This document shows positions 1 through 9,744 of a DNA stretch of 33,327 bases, one piece after another. The position numbers and the translations under genes are program-made. Position 1 is the stretch's first letter. The number at the start of each line of letters is the position of its first letter. Under the pieces are notes generated by a model that made no database searches, was not told the origin of the DNA, and was given only the letters and a program-made list of their open reading frames with translations. This DNA is from an uncultured Erythrobacter sp. (GTDB taxonomy: Bacteria; Pseudomonadota; Alphaproteobacteria; Sphingomonadales; Sphingomonadaceae), in the NCBI GenBank assembly GCA_938015255.1, contig CALLQC010000005.1, positions 1 through 33,327 of the forward strand. Direction: 5' to 3'.

Positions 1-7
1 AAAAGCT

Positions 8-1681
8 CTATCTAGTCAGCTTCTTATAAGCCAAACGCGTAGGCCGATCCGCTGCATCACCCAGACGGCGGCGCTTGTCCTCCTCATAGGCCTCGAAGTT
101 CCCTTCGAACCACTCGACGTGGCTATTGCCCTCAAACGCAAGAATGTGCGTCGCGAGGCGGTCGAGGAAGAAGCGGTCGTGCGAGATAACCACGGCGCAG
201 CCGGCGAAGTTCTCGATCGCATCTTCCAGCGCGCCCAGTGTCTCGACGTCGAGGTCGTTGGTCGGCTCGTCCAGCAGCAGCACGTTGCCGCCTTGTTTCA
301 GCATCTTGGCCATGTGAACGCGGTTGCGTTCGCCGCCTGACAGCTTGCCAACATTCTTTTGCTGGTCCGCGCCCTTGAAGTTGAACGCGCCCACGTAAGC
401 GCGGGTCGAGGTGTCGTGGCCGTTGACCTGCATGTAGTCGAGCCCGTCGGAGATTTCCTCCCACACATTGTTGGTCGGCGTCAGGTCGTCGCGCGACTGG
501 TCGACATAGCCGAGGTGCACGGTGTCGCCGATCTCGATGGAGCCGCTGTCGGGCGTTTCCTGTCCGGTGATCATGCGGAACAGCGTGGACTTGCCCGCGC
601 CGTTGGGACCGATCACGCCGACAATGCCGCCCGGCGGCAGCATGAAGGAGAGGTTTTCAAAGAGCAGCTTGTCGCCATAGGCTTTCGAGATATTCTTGGC
701 CTCGATCACCTTGCCGCCCAGACGCTCTGGCACCTGGATGACGATCTGCGCCTTTCCGGGCGCACGTCCGGCCTGTGCCTCCTGCAATTCTTCAAATTTG
801 CGCACGCGCGCCTTTGATTTGGTCTGGCGCGCTGCGGGGGTCTGCCGGATCCATTCCAGTTCGCGCTGCAACGCTTTCTGCTTGCCGCTTTCCTCGCGGC
901 TTTCCTGCTCAAGCCGCTTGGCCTTCTTTTCGAGATAGGTCGAATAGTTGCCTTCGTACGGGTAGTAGGTGCCGCGATCGAGCTCCAGGATCCATTCGAC
1001 GACGTTGTCGAGGAAGTAGCGATCGTGCGTGATCATCAGGACCGCGCCCGCATATTCCTTGAGATGGTTTTCAAGCCACTCGACGCTTTCGGCATCGAGG
1101 TGGTTGGTCGGCTCGTCCAGCAACAGGATCGAGGGCTTCTGGATCAGCAGCCGGGTCAGCGCAACCCGGCGTTTCTCACCGCCGGAGAGGTTTTCTACGC
1201 TGGCATCCGAGGGCGGGCAGCGCAGCGCTTCCATTGCGATTTCAAGCTGGTTGTCGAGCGTCCACCCGTCGACCGCGTCTATCTTGGTCTGAAGCTCGGC
1301 CATCTCCTCGCCCAGCGCATCAAAATCGGCATCGGGTTCGGCCATTTCGGCAGATACGGCGTTAAACCGTTCGACCAGTTCCGCGGTTTCGCGCGCACCG
1401 TCTTTGACGTTTTCAAGCACGGTCTTGGTCGGGTCCAGCTCGGGCTCCTGCGGCAGATAGCCCACGGTGATGTTTTCGCCCGCCCACGCTTCACCGGTGA
1501 TATCGGTGTCGATCCCGGCCATGATCTTCATCAGGGTCGATTTGCCGGCGCCATTTGGTCCGACAATGCCGATTTTCGCGCCTTGATAGAACTGCAGGTT
1601 GATGTTGGAGAGCACCGGTTTCTGGGCACCGGGAAAAGTCTTGGTCATGCCTTTCATGACATAGGCGTATTGCGCGGCCAT
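8..1681 (-). CDS. ettA: Energy-dependent translational throttle protein EttA (ABC-F ATPase)
   Basis: This is a soluble ABC-F protein that binds the ribosomal E site and gates the first elongation steps according to ATP/ADP level (family knowledge). Two ABC ATPase domains are visible, each with a GPNGAGKST Walker A (first at about residues 41-49), an LSGGE signature and an LLLDEPTN Walker B. Between them lies a charged, Arg/Lys/Glu-rich linker typical of ABC-F proteins. The N-terminal block (YVMKGMTKTF, then GAKIGIVGPNG) matches EttA rather than Uup. I start at MAAQYAYV (1681), not at the upstream in-frame start at 1756, because an AAGGA ribosome site lies about 8 bases before it and the resulting 557 residues fit the EttA length. 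No operon partner is visible; the next gene is divergent. Confidence 0.95.
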   Translation of the reverse strand: MAAQYAYVMKGMTKTFPGAQKPVLSNINLQFYQGAKIGIVGPNGAGKSTLMKIMAGIDTDITGEAWAGENITVGYLPQEPELDPTKTVLENVKDGARETAELVERFNAVSAEMAEPDADFDALGEEMAELQTKIDAVDGWTLDNQLEIAMEALRCPPSDASVENLSGGEKRRVALTRLLIQKPSILLLDEPTNHLDAESVEWLENHLKEYAGAVLMITHDRYFLDNVVEWILELDRGTYYPYEGNYSTYLEKKAKRLEQESREESGKQKALQRELEWIRQTPAARQTKSKARVRKFEELQEAQAGRAPGKAQIVIQVPERLGGKVIEAKNISKAYGDKLLFENLSFMLPPGGIVGVIGPNGAGKSTLFRMITGQETPDSGSIEIGDTVHLGYVDQSRDDLTPTNNVWEEISDGLDYMQVNGHDTSTRAYVGAFNFKGADQQKNVGKLSGGERNRVHMAKMLKQGGNVLLLDEPTNDLDVETLGALEDAIENFAGCAVVISHDRFFLDRLATHILAFEGNSHVEWFEGNFEAYEEDKRRRLGDAADRPTRLAYKKLTR

Positions 1682-1879
1682 CGGGGTCGTCCTTCGGATC
1701 GAGAGAAAGCGGAAAAATCTTGGGTGCCAGATAGGGCGCGAGCGAGGGGAGGGCAAGGTGAGTTAGCAGCCGCATTCAAGATTGTATTGGCGGAAAACCA
1801 ATTGCGAACTTGGTGCTTCTCCTAAAGACCATTTTAACCATCCCCGCCTATCCCGCTTGAAAGGGGGCATGGCGGGTCG

Positions 1880-3097
1880 ATGCAAACTCAGATACTTGGA
1901 CTGTTAACACCGCTAATGGCGCTGATGTTCGCAGTCACTTTTGCGGTGTTCTGGCGCGTTGGACGCATGAAGCGCCACGTGCTGGGGTTTGCGATCGGCT
2001 ATGTCCTGTTCGCGACCGGGTTTCTGGTCACCCACTTCCTTCCCTCCGATGCGATCTACCTGTTTCATACGACACAGGCGCTCTACAGCCTCGGCATGAT
2101 CGTCTACCTCGTTTCGCTCAGCGAGCGGGCCGGTCAGCGGATCAACATCGGCAGCCTCGTGGCGGTGTACGCAATCAGCGCGGCAGCGCTTGGTTTTGCG
2201 GTGAGCATGACTTCTGATGTCGGACCGCGCCTTATCATCGTCAACTCGGGCTACGGTGCGATGTGCGCGATGGGACTGACGGTGCTCCTGACTGCCCGCC
2301 GCCGGACATTTGTGGACAATGCGATAATCGCTGTCCTGGCGATCCAGGCGATCGATTTTCTAGTGCGGCCGAATATGACCTTGATGTTTGAGCGCACGAT
2401 CCCGGCCGAGGAATATCGCGAGTCAATCTATTACTCACTGATCGGACTGGTGCTTGGCGTGAAGTCTGTTGTTGGTGCCATGGTTCTGATCGGCGCGACG
2501 ATTGTGGAATGGACGACTTCGGTCCGCGAAAGCGGGGAACGCGATCCGCTGACGGGCCTTCGCAATCGCGGTTCGTTTGAACAGGTAATGCGTAGCCTGC
2601 TTCCGCGTGCCCAGATCGAGCTGCGCCCGGTAAGCCTGGTGGTGGCTGATATCGATCATTTCAAGCAGGTGAACGATATCTGGGGGCATCAGGCCGGCGA
2701 TGCCGCAATTGCGGGCTTCGGCAAACTTATCAAGAAGACGGTACGCGGATGTGACACGGCAGGGCGGATCGGCGGAGAGGAATTCTGCATAGCGGTTTGG
2801 GACTGTGATAATGGCCCTGCCGAGCGCTTGGCGGAGCGCATCAGGATCGCGTTTGCGCGGCTCGAGCATGATGGACTGAATGACGATATCCGATTGACGG
2901 CGAGCTTCGGCATTGCGACCGCCCGCGACGGCGAAACCTATGAACAATTGTTCGCGCGCGCCGATGAGGCGCTGTACGCGGCGAAATCCGGCGGACGTGA
3001 CCGCGTCGCTAACGCCGAGATCGAACGGGTCGTCGCAGCTGATTTTGCCGCTGATGCCGAACAGCCCCAGCTGCAGCGCGCTGCCGCTGAAGGCTAA
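1880..3097 (+). CDS. Membrane-bound diguanylate cyclase (GGDEF), first of a tandem pair
   Basis: Predicted to make c-di-GMP from two GTP. The first 210 or so residues form about six or seven hydrophobic segments with no recognisable sensor domain. The GGDEF domain begins near residue 221 (RDPLTGLRNR). The active-site motif is GGEEF at residues 298-302, and an RxxD product-inhibition site (RGCD, 289-292) sits five residues before it, so the enzyme looks active and feedback-inhibited. The protein has 405 residues. The next gene is a paralogue with its active site at the same residue numbers, so this pair looks like a tandem duplication. The signal sensed by the membrane region is unknown. Confidence 0.9.
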   Translation: MQTQILGLLTPLMALMFAVTFAVFWRVGRMKRHVLGFAIGYVLFATGFLVTHFLPSDAIYLFHTTQALYSLGMIVYLVSLSERAGQRINIGSLVAVYAISAAALGFAVSMTSDVGPRLIIVNSGYGAMCAMGLTVLLTARRRTFVDNAIIAVLAIQAIDFLVRPNMTLMFERTIPAEEYRESIYYSLIGLVLGVKSVVGAMVLIGATIVEWTTSVRESGERDPLTGLRNRGSFEQVMRSLLPRAQIELRPVSLVVADIDHFKQVNDIWGHQAGDAAIAGFGKLIKKTVRGCDTAGRIGGEEFCIAVWDCDNGPAERLAERIRIAFARLEHDGLNDDIRLTASFGIATARDGETYEQLFARADEALYAAKSGGRDRVANAEIERVVAADFAADAEQPQLQRAAAEG

Positions 3098-3227
3098 GTC
3101 GCTTCGCCTTTGCAAATGCCGGCAGTAATGAGGGAAATTCCCGACTTGCTGAGTAAAATCACGTAATTGCGCTTCGCACCTTCATTGATCAAGTTCCCCT
3201 ATGCGGGTGGCAGGAGCAACGAAGCAC

Positions 3228-4427
3228 ATGCAGGCAGACGTCCTCTTTCTTGTCATCCCGGTCATGACGGTTGTTATCGCATGCACATTGCTTGTGCTGT
3301 GGTGGAAAGACCGACAGCGGCTGCACATTCTCGCCTTTGCATATTGGGCCGGTGCGTTTTCGCTTGGCACGATTTTTCAAGGATTGTTGCGCTGGAATTT
3401 CCCGCCGTTTGACATCGTATTGTTCCACCTCAATGCCGCAATCGCAATTACAGCTCTGATCTGGGGTGTTTTGCGCCGGGACGAAATCAAGTTTCCGGCG
3501 AGCGCGTTGATTGTACTGATGCTGGGATCAACCGTCTTGCTGGCTTTCGCCCGTTATCTGGAAGACCAGTCCGCCCTGCTTATGACCCAGAATTTCACTA
3601 TCAGCCTGATGTTCACGATTGCTGCCATCTGCAAATGGCAGGTTGTCCCGCGAAACCCGGGGGACCGCATGGTATTGTGGGTATTTGCAGCGTTGGCTGC
3701 ATATTCCTTCTTTCGCCCGGCGATTATGTTGCTTGTTCAAAGCTCCATGACGATGGCCGATTATCAGGCATCGATCTTTGCGACTGTAAACCTGACCCTC
3801 TCCGCCTTGTTCGCCTTATTGATTGGTCTGTCTGTGCTCGCGACGATCATTTTCGACAACATGGAACGGCAGCGAGAGGAGGCACGAATGGACCCGCTTT
3901 CGGGATTGCGGTTACGTCGTGCTTTTGAGGAAGACGTCGATACGCTAAAGCTCCGTTCGCTGCATTCCGGAGTGCCGATCAGCCTGATTGTTTGTGACAT
4001 CGATCACTTCAAACGCATAAACGACGGTTGGGGTCACGCCGTCGGCGATATCGTGATCTCCGATGTTGGCGCGTTGATCAAGAGGACGATCCGCGACACC
4101 GATATTGCTGGCCGGATCGGCGGCGAGGAGTTTTGCATCATGGTCTGGAATTGCGAAATTTCCGCAGCGACCAAATTGGCAGAACGTCTGCGCCGCTCAA
4201 CGGCAGAGCTTAACGCTGAAACCTCCGGTCAATCTCTCAAAGTGACGTGCAGTTTCGGCGTGGCCCAGCTTCGCTACGAGGAAAGCTATGCGAGCCTGTT
4301 CGAGCGGGCCGATGCTGCGCTGTATCAGGCAAAGGAGGCAGGCAGGAACCGGGTGGTGCAGGATGGTATCGCGCCGCGCACGGAGGAGCGCAGAGCGCAT
4401 TCAGAGCCTATTTCGCTACTGGGCTGA
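3228..4427 (+). CDS. Membrane-bound diguanylate cyclase (GGDEF), second of a tandem pair
   Basis: Predicted membrane c-di-GMP synthase of 399 residues. The N-terminal 210 residues are hydrophobic with about six or seven membrane segments. GGDEF starts near residue 221 (MDPLSGLRLR), the I-site RDTD is at 289-292 and the GGEEF active site at 298-302, exactly the same numbers as in the upstream neighbour. I chose ATG 3228 instead of the in-frame ATG at 3201 because AGGAG (3212-3216) precedes it and because MQADVLFLVIPVM then aligns end to end with MQTQILGLLTPLM of the neighbour. The 130-base gap between the two genes would allow separate expression. Sensor ligand unknown. Confidence 0.9.
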   Translation: MQADVLFLVIPVMTVVIACTLLVLWWKDRQRLHILAFAYWAGAFSLGTIFQGLLRWNFPPFDIVLFHLNAAIAITALIWGVLRRDEIKFPASALIVLMLGSTVLLAFARYLEDQSALLMTQNFTISLMFTIAAICKWQVVPRNPGDRMVLWVFAALAAYSFFRPAIMLLVQSSMTMADYQASIFATVNLTLSALFALLIGLSVLATIIFDNMERQREEARMDPLSGLRLRRAFEEDVDTLKLRSLHSGVPISLIVCDIDHFKRINDGWGHAVGDIVISDVGALIKRTIRDTDIAGRIGGEEFCIMVWNCEISAATKLAERLRRSTAELNAETSGQSLKVTCSFGVAQLRYEESYASLFERADAALYQAKEAGRNRVVQDGIAPRTEERRAHSEPISLLG

Positions 4428-4475
4428 ACTGCGGTCGCTGGACAGGATTGTCCGCTGTCGATAGCAGCAGATGCC

Positions 4476-5903
4476 ATGACCAGACAAACCAGCATGTATG
4501 CCGCCGCGCTTGCCACCGTTCTCTCAGCATCTCCGGCGATTGCCGACGACACGCCATCAATCTCGCTTGAAACAATGGCTGATGCCACTCTGACCCAGGA
4601 TACGATTGCCTGGGATTTTGTAGAAGGCATCACGACCGAGGTCGGCCCGCGTCAGGCCGGTACTGAGGCAGAGGCACGCGCGCGCGATTGGGCAATGGCG
4701 TGGCTGTCAAAACACGGATTTCAGAATGTCGCGAATGAACCGTTCGAGATGGAAACATGGGTGCCGGGCGATATCCACCGTGCGCATGTGATATCGCCGT
4801 TCCCGCAGCCTTTGACAGTTCAGCCGCTGGGATACAGCGCGGCGACGCCTGTGGGCGGAATCGAAGCGGAAATTGCGGCCTTTGACAGTTTCGAAGACCT
4901 GCTCGCCGTCCCCGATGGCAGTCTTGCGGGCAAGATTGTTTATGTCAGCCACGAAATGCGCGTCTCCATGGACGGATCGCACTATGGCCAGTTTGGTCTT
5001 GCCCGGTTTGCCGGACCCACCGTCGCGGCAAACAAAGGGGCGGCCGCAATTGTAATCAAATCGATCGGCACCGATCATCACCGCAATCCGCACACCGGTA
5101 TGACGCGGTGGGGCGATAGCGCGGCCCCCATACCGGCGGCAGCGATGAGCCTGCCCGATGCGGCCAATCTGGAGCGAATGATTGATCGCGCTGGGGGTAA
5201 GCCGATTACGCTCAAGCTGGAGCTCAACCCGCGCCTGCTCGGCACAACGATGAGCGGCAATGTAGTCGGCGAGATTGTTGGCCGTAATCCCGCACTGCCG
5301 CCCGTTCTGCTCGCCTGCCATATCGATAGCTGGTGGAACGCGCCCGGCGCTTTTGACGATGGTGCGGGCTGCGGAATAATTGCCGCCGCTGCGCTTCACG
5401 TGTCGCATACCGGCCAGCCGCTGCGCACAATTCGCGTGCTGTTTGCCGGCGCGGAGGAGGTCGGCCTGTGGGGCAGTGTTGCCTACAGCGCGGCGCATAT
5501 AGATGAACCGATCGCGGTGGGTATTGAAAGCGATTTTGGCGCGGATCGGATCTGGCGTTTTGAAAGCAATTTTCGCGAGACCAATCCTGATCTGCACGAC
5601 AGGATCCGCCTTTCTGTCGCGCGCTTCGGGGTCGCCAATTCAACGATTGTGGCAAGCGGCGGAGCGGACCTGAATATCGCACGTGACCAGAAGGCGGCGA
5701 TCATCGATTTACAGCAGGATGGCACGCGCTATTTTGATCTTCATCACACGCCGGACGATACTCTGGACAAGATCGATCCGGAGCAATTGCGTCAAAATGT
5801 AGCGGTCTGGACGCAGGTGGTCGGGATACTCGCCAATGAAGAGCGATCCATTAAAAACGGTGGGATTATCCCCAGTGCCCCCGCAATTATGAAGGCTGAG
5901 TAG
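4476..5903 (+). CDS. Exported M28-family zinc metallopeptidase (carboxypeptidase Q-like)
   Basis: Predicted secreted or periplasmic aminopeptidase/carboxypeptidase of 475 residues. It has a signal peptide ending near AIADD (about residue 24). A PA-like inserted region spans roughly residues 125-265. The peptidase core carries the expected two-metal ligands: H282 (CHIDSW), D294 (GAFDDGAG), E327/E328 (FAGAEEVG), D353 (ESDFGAD) and H424 (HHTPDDT). The ribosome site before 4476 is weak; M7 (4494) is an alternative start that keeps the signal peptide. It follows the second cyclase by 48 bases on the same strand and converges with the GGDEF-EAL gene 15 bases downstream. The substrate cannot be told from the sequence. 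Confidence 0.88.
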   Translation: MTRQTSMYAAALATVLSASPAIADDTPSISLETMADATLTQDTIAWDFVEGITTEVGPRQAGTEAEARARDWAMAWLSKHGFQNVANEPFEMETWVPGDIHRAHVISPFPQPLTVQPLGYSAATPVGGIEAEIAAFDSFEDLLAVPDGSLAGKIVYVSHEMRVSMDGSHYGQFGLARFAGPTVAANKGAAAIVIKSIGTDHHRNPHTGMTRWGDSAAPIPAAAMSLPDAANLERMIDRAGGKPITLKLELNPRLLGTTMSGNVVGEIVGRNPALPPVLLACHIDSWWNAPGAFDDGAGCGIIAAAALHVSHTGQPLRTIRVLFAGAEEVGLWGSVAYSAAHIDEPIAVGIESDFGADRIWRFESNFRETNPDLHDRIRLSVARFGVANSTIVASGGADLNIARDQKAAIIDLQQDGTRYFDLHHTPDDTLDKIDPEQLRQNVAVWTQVVGILANEERSIKNGGIIPSAPAIMKAE

Positions 5904-5918
5904 AGTGGGGCATCGAGC

Positions 5919-8126
5919 TCATGCTACGCCGCGCAGAGCCTGCTGCGGCTCAAGCCTTGCCTCTTCGGCAAAGTATTCGAGCGGGGCGGGGCGGCCGAAG
6001 AAGTAGCCCTGCGCACAGTCGCACTGGATCGAACGCAAGTAATCCACCTGTTCCTGCGTTTCGACACCTTCTGCCACGGTTTTCACCCCAAGGCTCTGCC
6101 CCATCTGCACGATAGCCTGAATGATAAGCCGCGACTGGTGATCGCCTGATATCCCCGCAATGAAATCGCGGTCGATTTTGACCAGCGTGATTGGGAAATC
6201 GCGCAAATGTGTCAGCGATGAAAAGCCTGTGCCGAAATCATCAAGAGCAATCGTGCAGCCCAGCGCGTCGAGCCTTTGCAGGCATTCGCATATCTCGCCA
6301 TTGTCATCGAGCAGCAGCATCGTCTCTGTCACCTCGATTGTGATATTGGACGGGGAAAGCAGGCTGGCTCCGGCAAGATCAATGATCCGCTGGACTAGAT
6401 TACAATCGCGCAGGTCCGCTTCGGATATGTTGATGCCGATGCGGCACTGCTGACCAAGCGCGTTCAGGATTTCCCCACCTTGATCGAACACCTGCGCCAG
6501 CATTTTTTGCGAGACCCTGCGAGATAGCTGGGGGTCAAGCAGGGCCGGAAATATCTCGGCTGCGGTGACGACACGATTATCCGGCTCCCTTATACGAAGC
6601 AGGGCTTCCATTGCGATGATTTCCCCGTTCGACAGATCGACAATCGGCTGAAAGGCGGCAAACGTGGCGTCCTGGCACAGCGCTGTTTTGAGACGTGCGA
6701 TCGCCTTCTGGCGCAATCCCTGCTTTTCCTCGATCGCCTCGCTCCAGCAACGCACCGTGCCGCGGCCGTCGGCTTTGCCGCGGTACAGCGCCAGGTCGGC
6801 GCGGCGGACCAGTTCTTCGTTTGATCGGCCAGCTTCGAGCAGCGCAATCCCGCAGGTCGCCCCGACTGTGATCGGCTCGTCTTCGACCGGTGCAAAGTCT
6901 TCAAACTCGCGCACAAGTTCGTTCCCGAATGCGATGGCATCGTCGAGCGTGGTGCCCGGCTTGAACAGAAATGCGAATTCATCTCCGCCCCAACGCGCAA
7001 GGAAGATCTCATCGCTTGTGGCGTGGTTCAATTTCTGTGCGACAACCTCCAACACTTTGTCGCCCACCAGATGGCCCAGCCTGTCGTTGACTTCCTTGAA
7101 GCCGTCGAGATCGAGCAGCATCATCACCACAGGCGATCTGCTTTGGCCGTGGAACGCTTCATAGAGCCGCTTGTCAAACACGGAGCGGTTGTACAGACCT
7201 GTCAAACGGTCCCGTTCCGCCGCGCGTTTCAGCGCTGCGTTTCGCAGATGCTCTTCTGTGCAGTCGAGAAAGATGCCAGCCACGCTATCGGGCTCACCAT
7301 CAACATCAATCCGCTCGCCAACCGATCGGACCCGGCGGGCCTGCCCGTCGCCGCGCGTGATCGACGCTTCGAAGTTGAACGGCTTGTTCGCATCGAGTGC
7401 CTCCAGAAGCGCCTGCTGCACAACCGGCCGATCTTCCGGAGCATAAAAGTCGATGGCATTGGTTACATCAACCTTGGCATCTGTGGGCAGGCCATGGATC
7501 GTGTAAACCTGATCCGACCATTCAAGCTTGTCAGTCTTCAGATCGACCCGCCAGCATCCGATATTGGCGGCGGTTTCAGCCTGACGGAAAAGCCGGTTGA
7601 AATGACTTAGTGATGCATTTGCCTGGCACAGCTGCTGCGCGCGGGCGTGCGCCATAATCGATTGCTGCGCGAGGTCGCCAAGCGCCTCTATTTGCGAAAT
7701 CTGGCTTTGGCTGAATGCGTCGGGTCTGGATGCCAAAACGCACAGTGTGCCCAGCAATGCTCCATTTTCAGCGCGGATGGGCACTCCGAGGTAAGAGCGC
7801 AAATGCGGGCGCCCCGTTACCATGTGGTGTTCGCGGAACCGCTCGTCTTCTTTGGCGTCCTGGATGAGCAGGCGCTCACCCGTCTCAACGCAGTGGGCAC
7901 AGATCGAGGAACTGCGCGAGCATCCGGCGAGCGATAATCCCGTTTGACCCAGATACCAGACGACACCCGCCTCGACTACGGAGAGCAAAGCGACTGAAGT
8001 GTCGCAAATATCGGCGGCGAGCTGTGTGATCTTGTTGAAGGAACCCGGTTGCTTGACCGCATCGAGCGCCAGGCCCCTGAGGCACTCCAATCGTTCGGCT
8101 TCGTTCATGGCCAGGTCTTGTCGCAT
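5919..8126 (-). CDS. GAF-PAS-GGDEF-EAL c-di-GMP turnover protein
   Basis: This is a cytoplasmic multidomain protein of 735 residues with no membrane segment. A GAF domain covers about 25-160 (SYLGVPIRAENG), a PAS_3-like domain about 180-292, GGDEF about 305-460 and EAL about 470-720. GGDEF is intact (380-384, RWGGDEF), but the usual RxxD inhibition site five residues upstream is absent. The EAL half keeps MEALLRI (E507), NISEADL, EVTET, DDFGTGFSSL, KIDRDF and EGVETQEQ, so phosphodiesterase activity is likely. GGDEF may be catalytic or a GTP-sensing module. The start is uncertain: ATG 8126 or ATG 8108 (MNEAERLE), neither with a strong ribosome site. With two cyclases nearby, it may oppose them. 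Confidence 0.9.
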   Translation of the reverse strand: MRQDLAMNEAERLECLRGLALDAVKQPGSFNKITQLAADICDTSVALLSVVEAGVVWYLGQTGLSLAGCSRSSSICAHCVETGERLLIQDAKEDERFREHHMVTGRPHLRSYLGVPIRAENGALLGTLCVLASRPDAFSQSQISQIEALGDLAQQSIMAHARAQQLCQANASLSHFNRLFRQAETAANIGCWRVDLKTDKLEWSDQVYTIHGLPTDAKVDVTNAIDFYAPEDRPVVQQALLEALDANKPFNFEASITRGDGQARRVRSVGERIDVDGEPDSVAGIFLDCTEEHLRNAALKRAAERDRLTGLYNRSVFDKRLYEAFHGQSRSPVVMMLLDLDGFKEVNDRLGHLVGDKVLEVVAQKLNHATSDEIFLARWGGDEFAFLFKPGTTLDDAIAFGNELVREFEDFAPVEDEPITVGATCGIALLEAGRSNEELVRRADLALYRGKADGRGTVRCWSEAIEEKQGLRQKAIARLKTALCQDATFAAFQPIVDLSNGEIIAMEALLRIREPDNRVVTAAEIFPALLDPQLSRRVSQKMLAQVFDQGGEILNALGQQCRIGINISEADLRDCNLVQRIIDLAGASLLSPSNITIEVTETMLLLDDNGEICECLQRLDALGCTIALDDFGTGFSSLTHLRDFPITLVKIDRDFIAGISGDHQSRLIIQAIVQMGQSLGVKTVAEGVETQEQVDYLRSIQCDCAQGYFFGRPAPLEYFAEEARLEPQQALRGVA

Positions 8127-8184
8127 CCCTGGGTTAAATACCTAGGGACGAAGACATGCGGGCAATTGCGTATATGTTCGCCCG

Positions 8185-8217
8185 GTCAGCGGCCTGTCAG
8201 CGCGCTGTCAGCGCTCT
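8185..8217. repeat. Three tandem copies of an 11-bp unit GTCAGCGSSCT
   Basis: Direct reading shows GTCAGCGGCCT, GTCAGCGCGCT and GTCAGCGCTCT head to tail. The third unit overlaps the last codons and the stop of the first halogenase gene. Each unit carries TGA on the minus strand, so the array supplies several stop codons downstream of the gene. No function is evident. Confidence 0.7.
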
Positions 8218-9713
8218 GCCATGCATGCTTTTGCGATGTATTCCTCATGTGTGGGAAGCGACGCGACCGACTGTTCGATAAGCGTGCGCACATTGCCGAG
8301 AAACTCGTCGAGCTGATCGGGCAAAAGCGCGTCGGCCATCGGGTCGTGGCCTTTGGGCAGCGCGCCTTGCCCCAGCATGACCTGAACCCAGCTGGCGTCG
8401 CGGAACAGGTCATCCGCATCCCTTCCTGTTCGGCCAGAAGAAGCGAACAGCGCCTGTTTCTGTTTGAGCGTGTCAGGCACATCCATGTTCTTGCAATAAC
8501 GCCAAAATTCAGAATCATCGCGCTGGGTGTGGTGGTAATGCAAGATCAGAAAGTCGCGTATCTGTTCGAACTCGGCGGCGCAGCGGCGATTGTATTCGCC
8601 CCGTTCTGCATCGGCATTCTCGCTGCGCGGAAAGAGCTGGATCAACCGGCTCACATGCGATTGGATCAGGTGGATACTGGTCGATTCCAGAGGTTCGAGA
8701 AATCCGCTGGCGAGGCCGATGCCGACGCAATTGTGCGACCAGAACCGCTCCCGTCGCCCAGTGGTGAAACGGATCGGGCGGGGATCGGCGAGCGGCTTTG
8801 TATCGAGCCCCGCCAGCAGCGTCTCGCCCGCCTCGTCGTCGGAGATGAAGTCGCTGCAATAGACGTGGCCGTTACCGGTGCGGTGCTGCAGCGGGATACG
8901 CCATTGCCACCCCGCGCTCTTGGCGGTCGCGCGGGTATAGGGCACCAGCGTTTCCAGCCGCTCTGATGGCACAGCCTGCGCGCTGTTGCAGGGCAGCCAT
9001 TTCGACCAGTCCTGATAATCGACGCCAAGCTCCTGGCCGATCAGAAGCGCGCGAAAGCCTGTGCAATCGATGAAGAAATCGCCTGCGACCTCGCGGTCAT
9101 TGTCGAGCGTGATGGCGGTAATGTCTCCGCTTTCCGCATTGCGTGATACCTTCGATACGATCCCTTCGGTGCGGGTGACGCCGCGCTGTTCGCAATATTG
9201 GCGCAGATAGGCGGCATAAAGGCTCGCATCGAAGTGATAGGCATAGGCAAGTCCACTCATCGGCGTGTTGCCTACACGGTCGAGCTTGGCAAACTTCGCG
9301 TGGTCTGCGGCATGCTGGTGGAGCGAGTAATGCCACAGATCCTTGTCGTGCCCCGTTTGCGCGGCCCGCAGCCAGTGCTGGTGGAAGGGCACGCTTGCAA
9401 TATTGATCCCCGCATCGCCGAACGTATGCAGATACTTGCTGCCGATCTTGCCCCAATCGACGAATTCGATCCCGAGCTTGAAAGTGCCGTTGGTGCGCTT
9501 GATGAAGTCATTTTCATCAAGGCCGAGGATCGTATTGAGCCGAATGATCTGCGGAATGGTCGCTTCGCCCACCCCGACCGTGCCGATCGCATCGGATTCG
9601 ACCAGTTCGATTTGAAGCGACTTGCCAAGCAAACGCGCAAATGCCGCAGCAGTAATCCAGCCGGCTGTTCCGCCGCCGACGATCACGAGTTTCTGCACTG
9701 CAGCTTTATTCAT
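8208..9713 (-). CDS. Flavin-dependent tryptophan-halogenase family protein (copy 1)
   Basis: Predicted FADH2-dependent halogenase of 501 residues, of the clade found beside TonB receptors in Caulobacter- and Sphingomonas-type bacteria. It shows the FAD motif GGGTAGW (13-19), the lysine aligned with catalytic K79 of PrnA (TFKLGIEF, K79), the diagnostic WxWxIP motif (WQWRIP, 269-274) and the conserved glutamate in PLEST (E343, compare E346 of PrnA). Halogenation is therefore possible, but the substrate is unknown and no flavin reductase or biosynthetic cluster is nearby. I start at MNKAAV (9713), just before the FAD fold, rather than at 9812. It lies 31 bases downstream of the DUF6445-like gene, probably as one operon divergent from the receptor. 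Confidence 0.9.
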   Translation of the reverse strand: MNKAAVQKLVIVGGGTAGWITAAAFARLLGKSLQIELVESDAIGTVGVGEATIPQIIRLNTILGLDENDFIKRTNGTFKLGIEFVDWGKIGSKYLHTFGDAGINIASVPFHQHWLRAAQTGHDKDLWHYSLHQHAADHAKFAKLDRVGNTPMSGLAYAYHFDASLYAAYLRQYCEQRGVTRTEGIVSKVSRNAESGDITAITLDNDREVAGDFFIDCTGFRALLIGQELGVDYQDWSKWLPCNSAQAVPSERLETLVPYTRATAKSAGWQWRIPLQHRTGNGHVYCSDFISDDEAGETLLAGLDTKPLADPRPIRFTTGRRERFWSHNCVGIGLASGFLEPLESTSIHLIQSHVSRLIQLFPRSENADAERGEYNRRCAAEFEQIRDFLILHYHHTQRDDSEFWRYCKNMDVPDTLKQKQALFASSGRTGRDADDLFRDASWVQVMLGQGALPKGHDPMADALLPDQLDEFLGNVRTLIEQSVASLPTHEEYIAKACMAER

Positions 9714-9744
9714 ATCAGATCCCAACTTCGTCTCAAACGGTCTG

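Noticed and set aside
8049-8966. Plus-strand open frame of 305 codons across the GGDEF-EAL start and the halogenase end
   Set aside because: It overlaps two well-supported minus-strand genes and reads as a low-information shadow frame.
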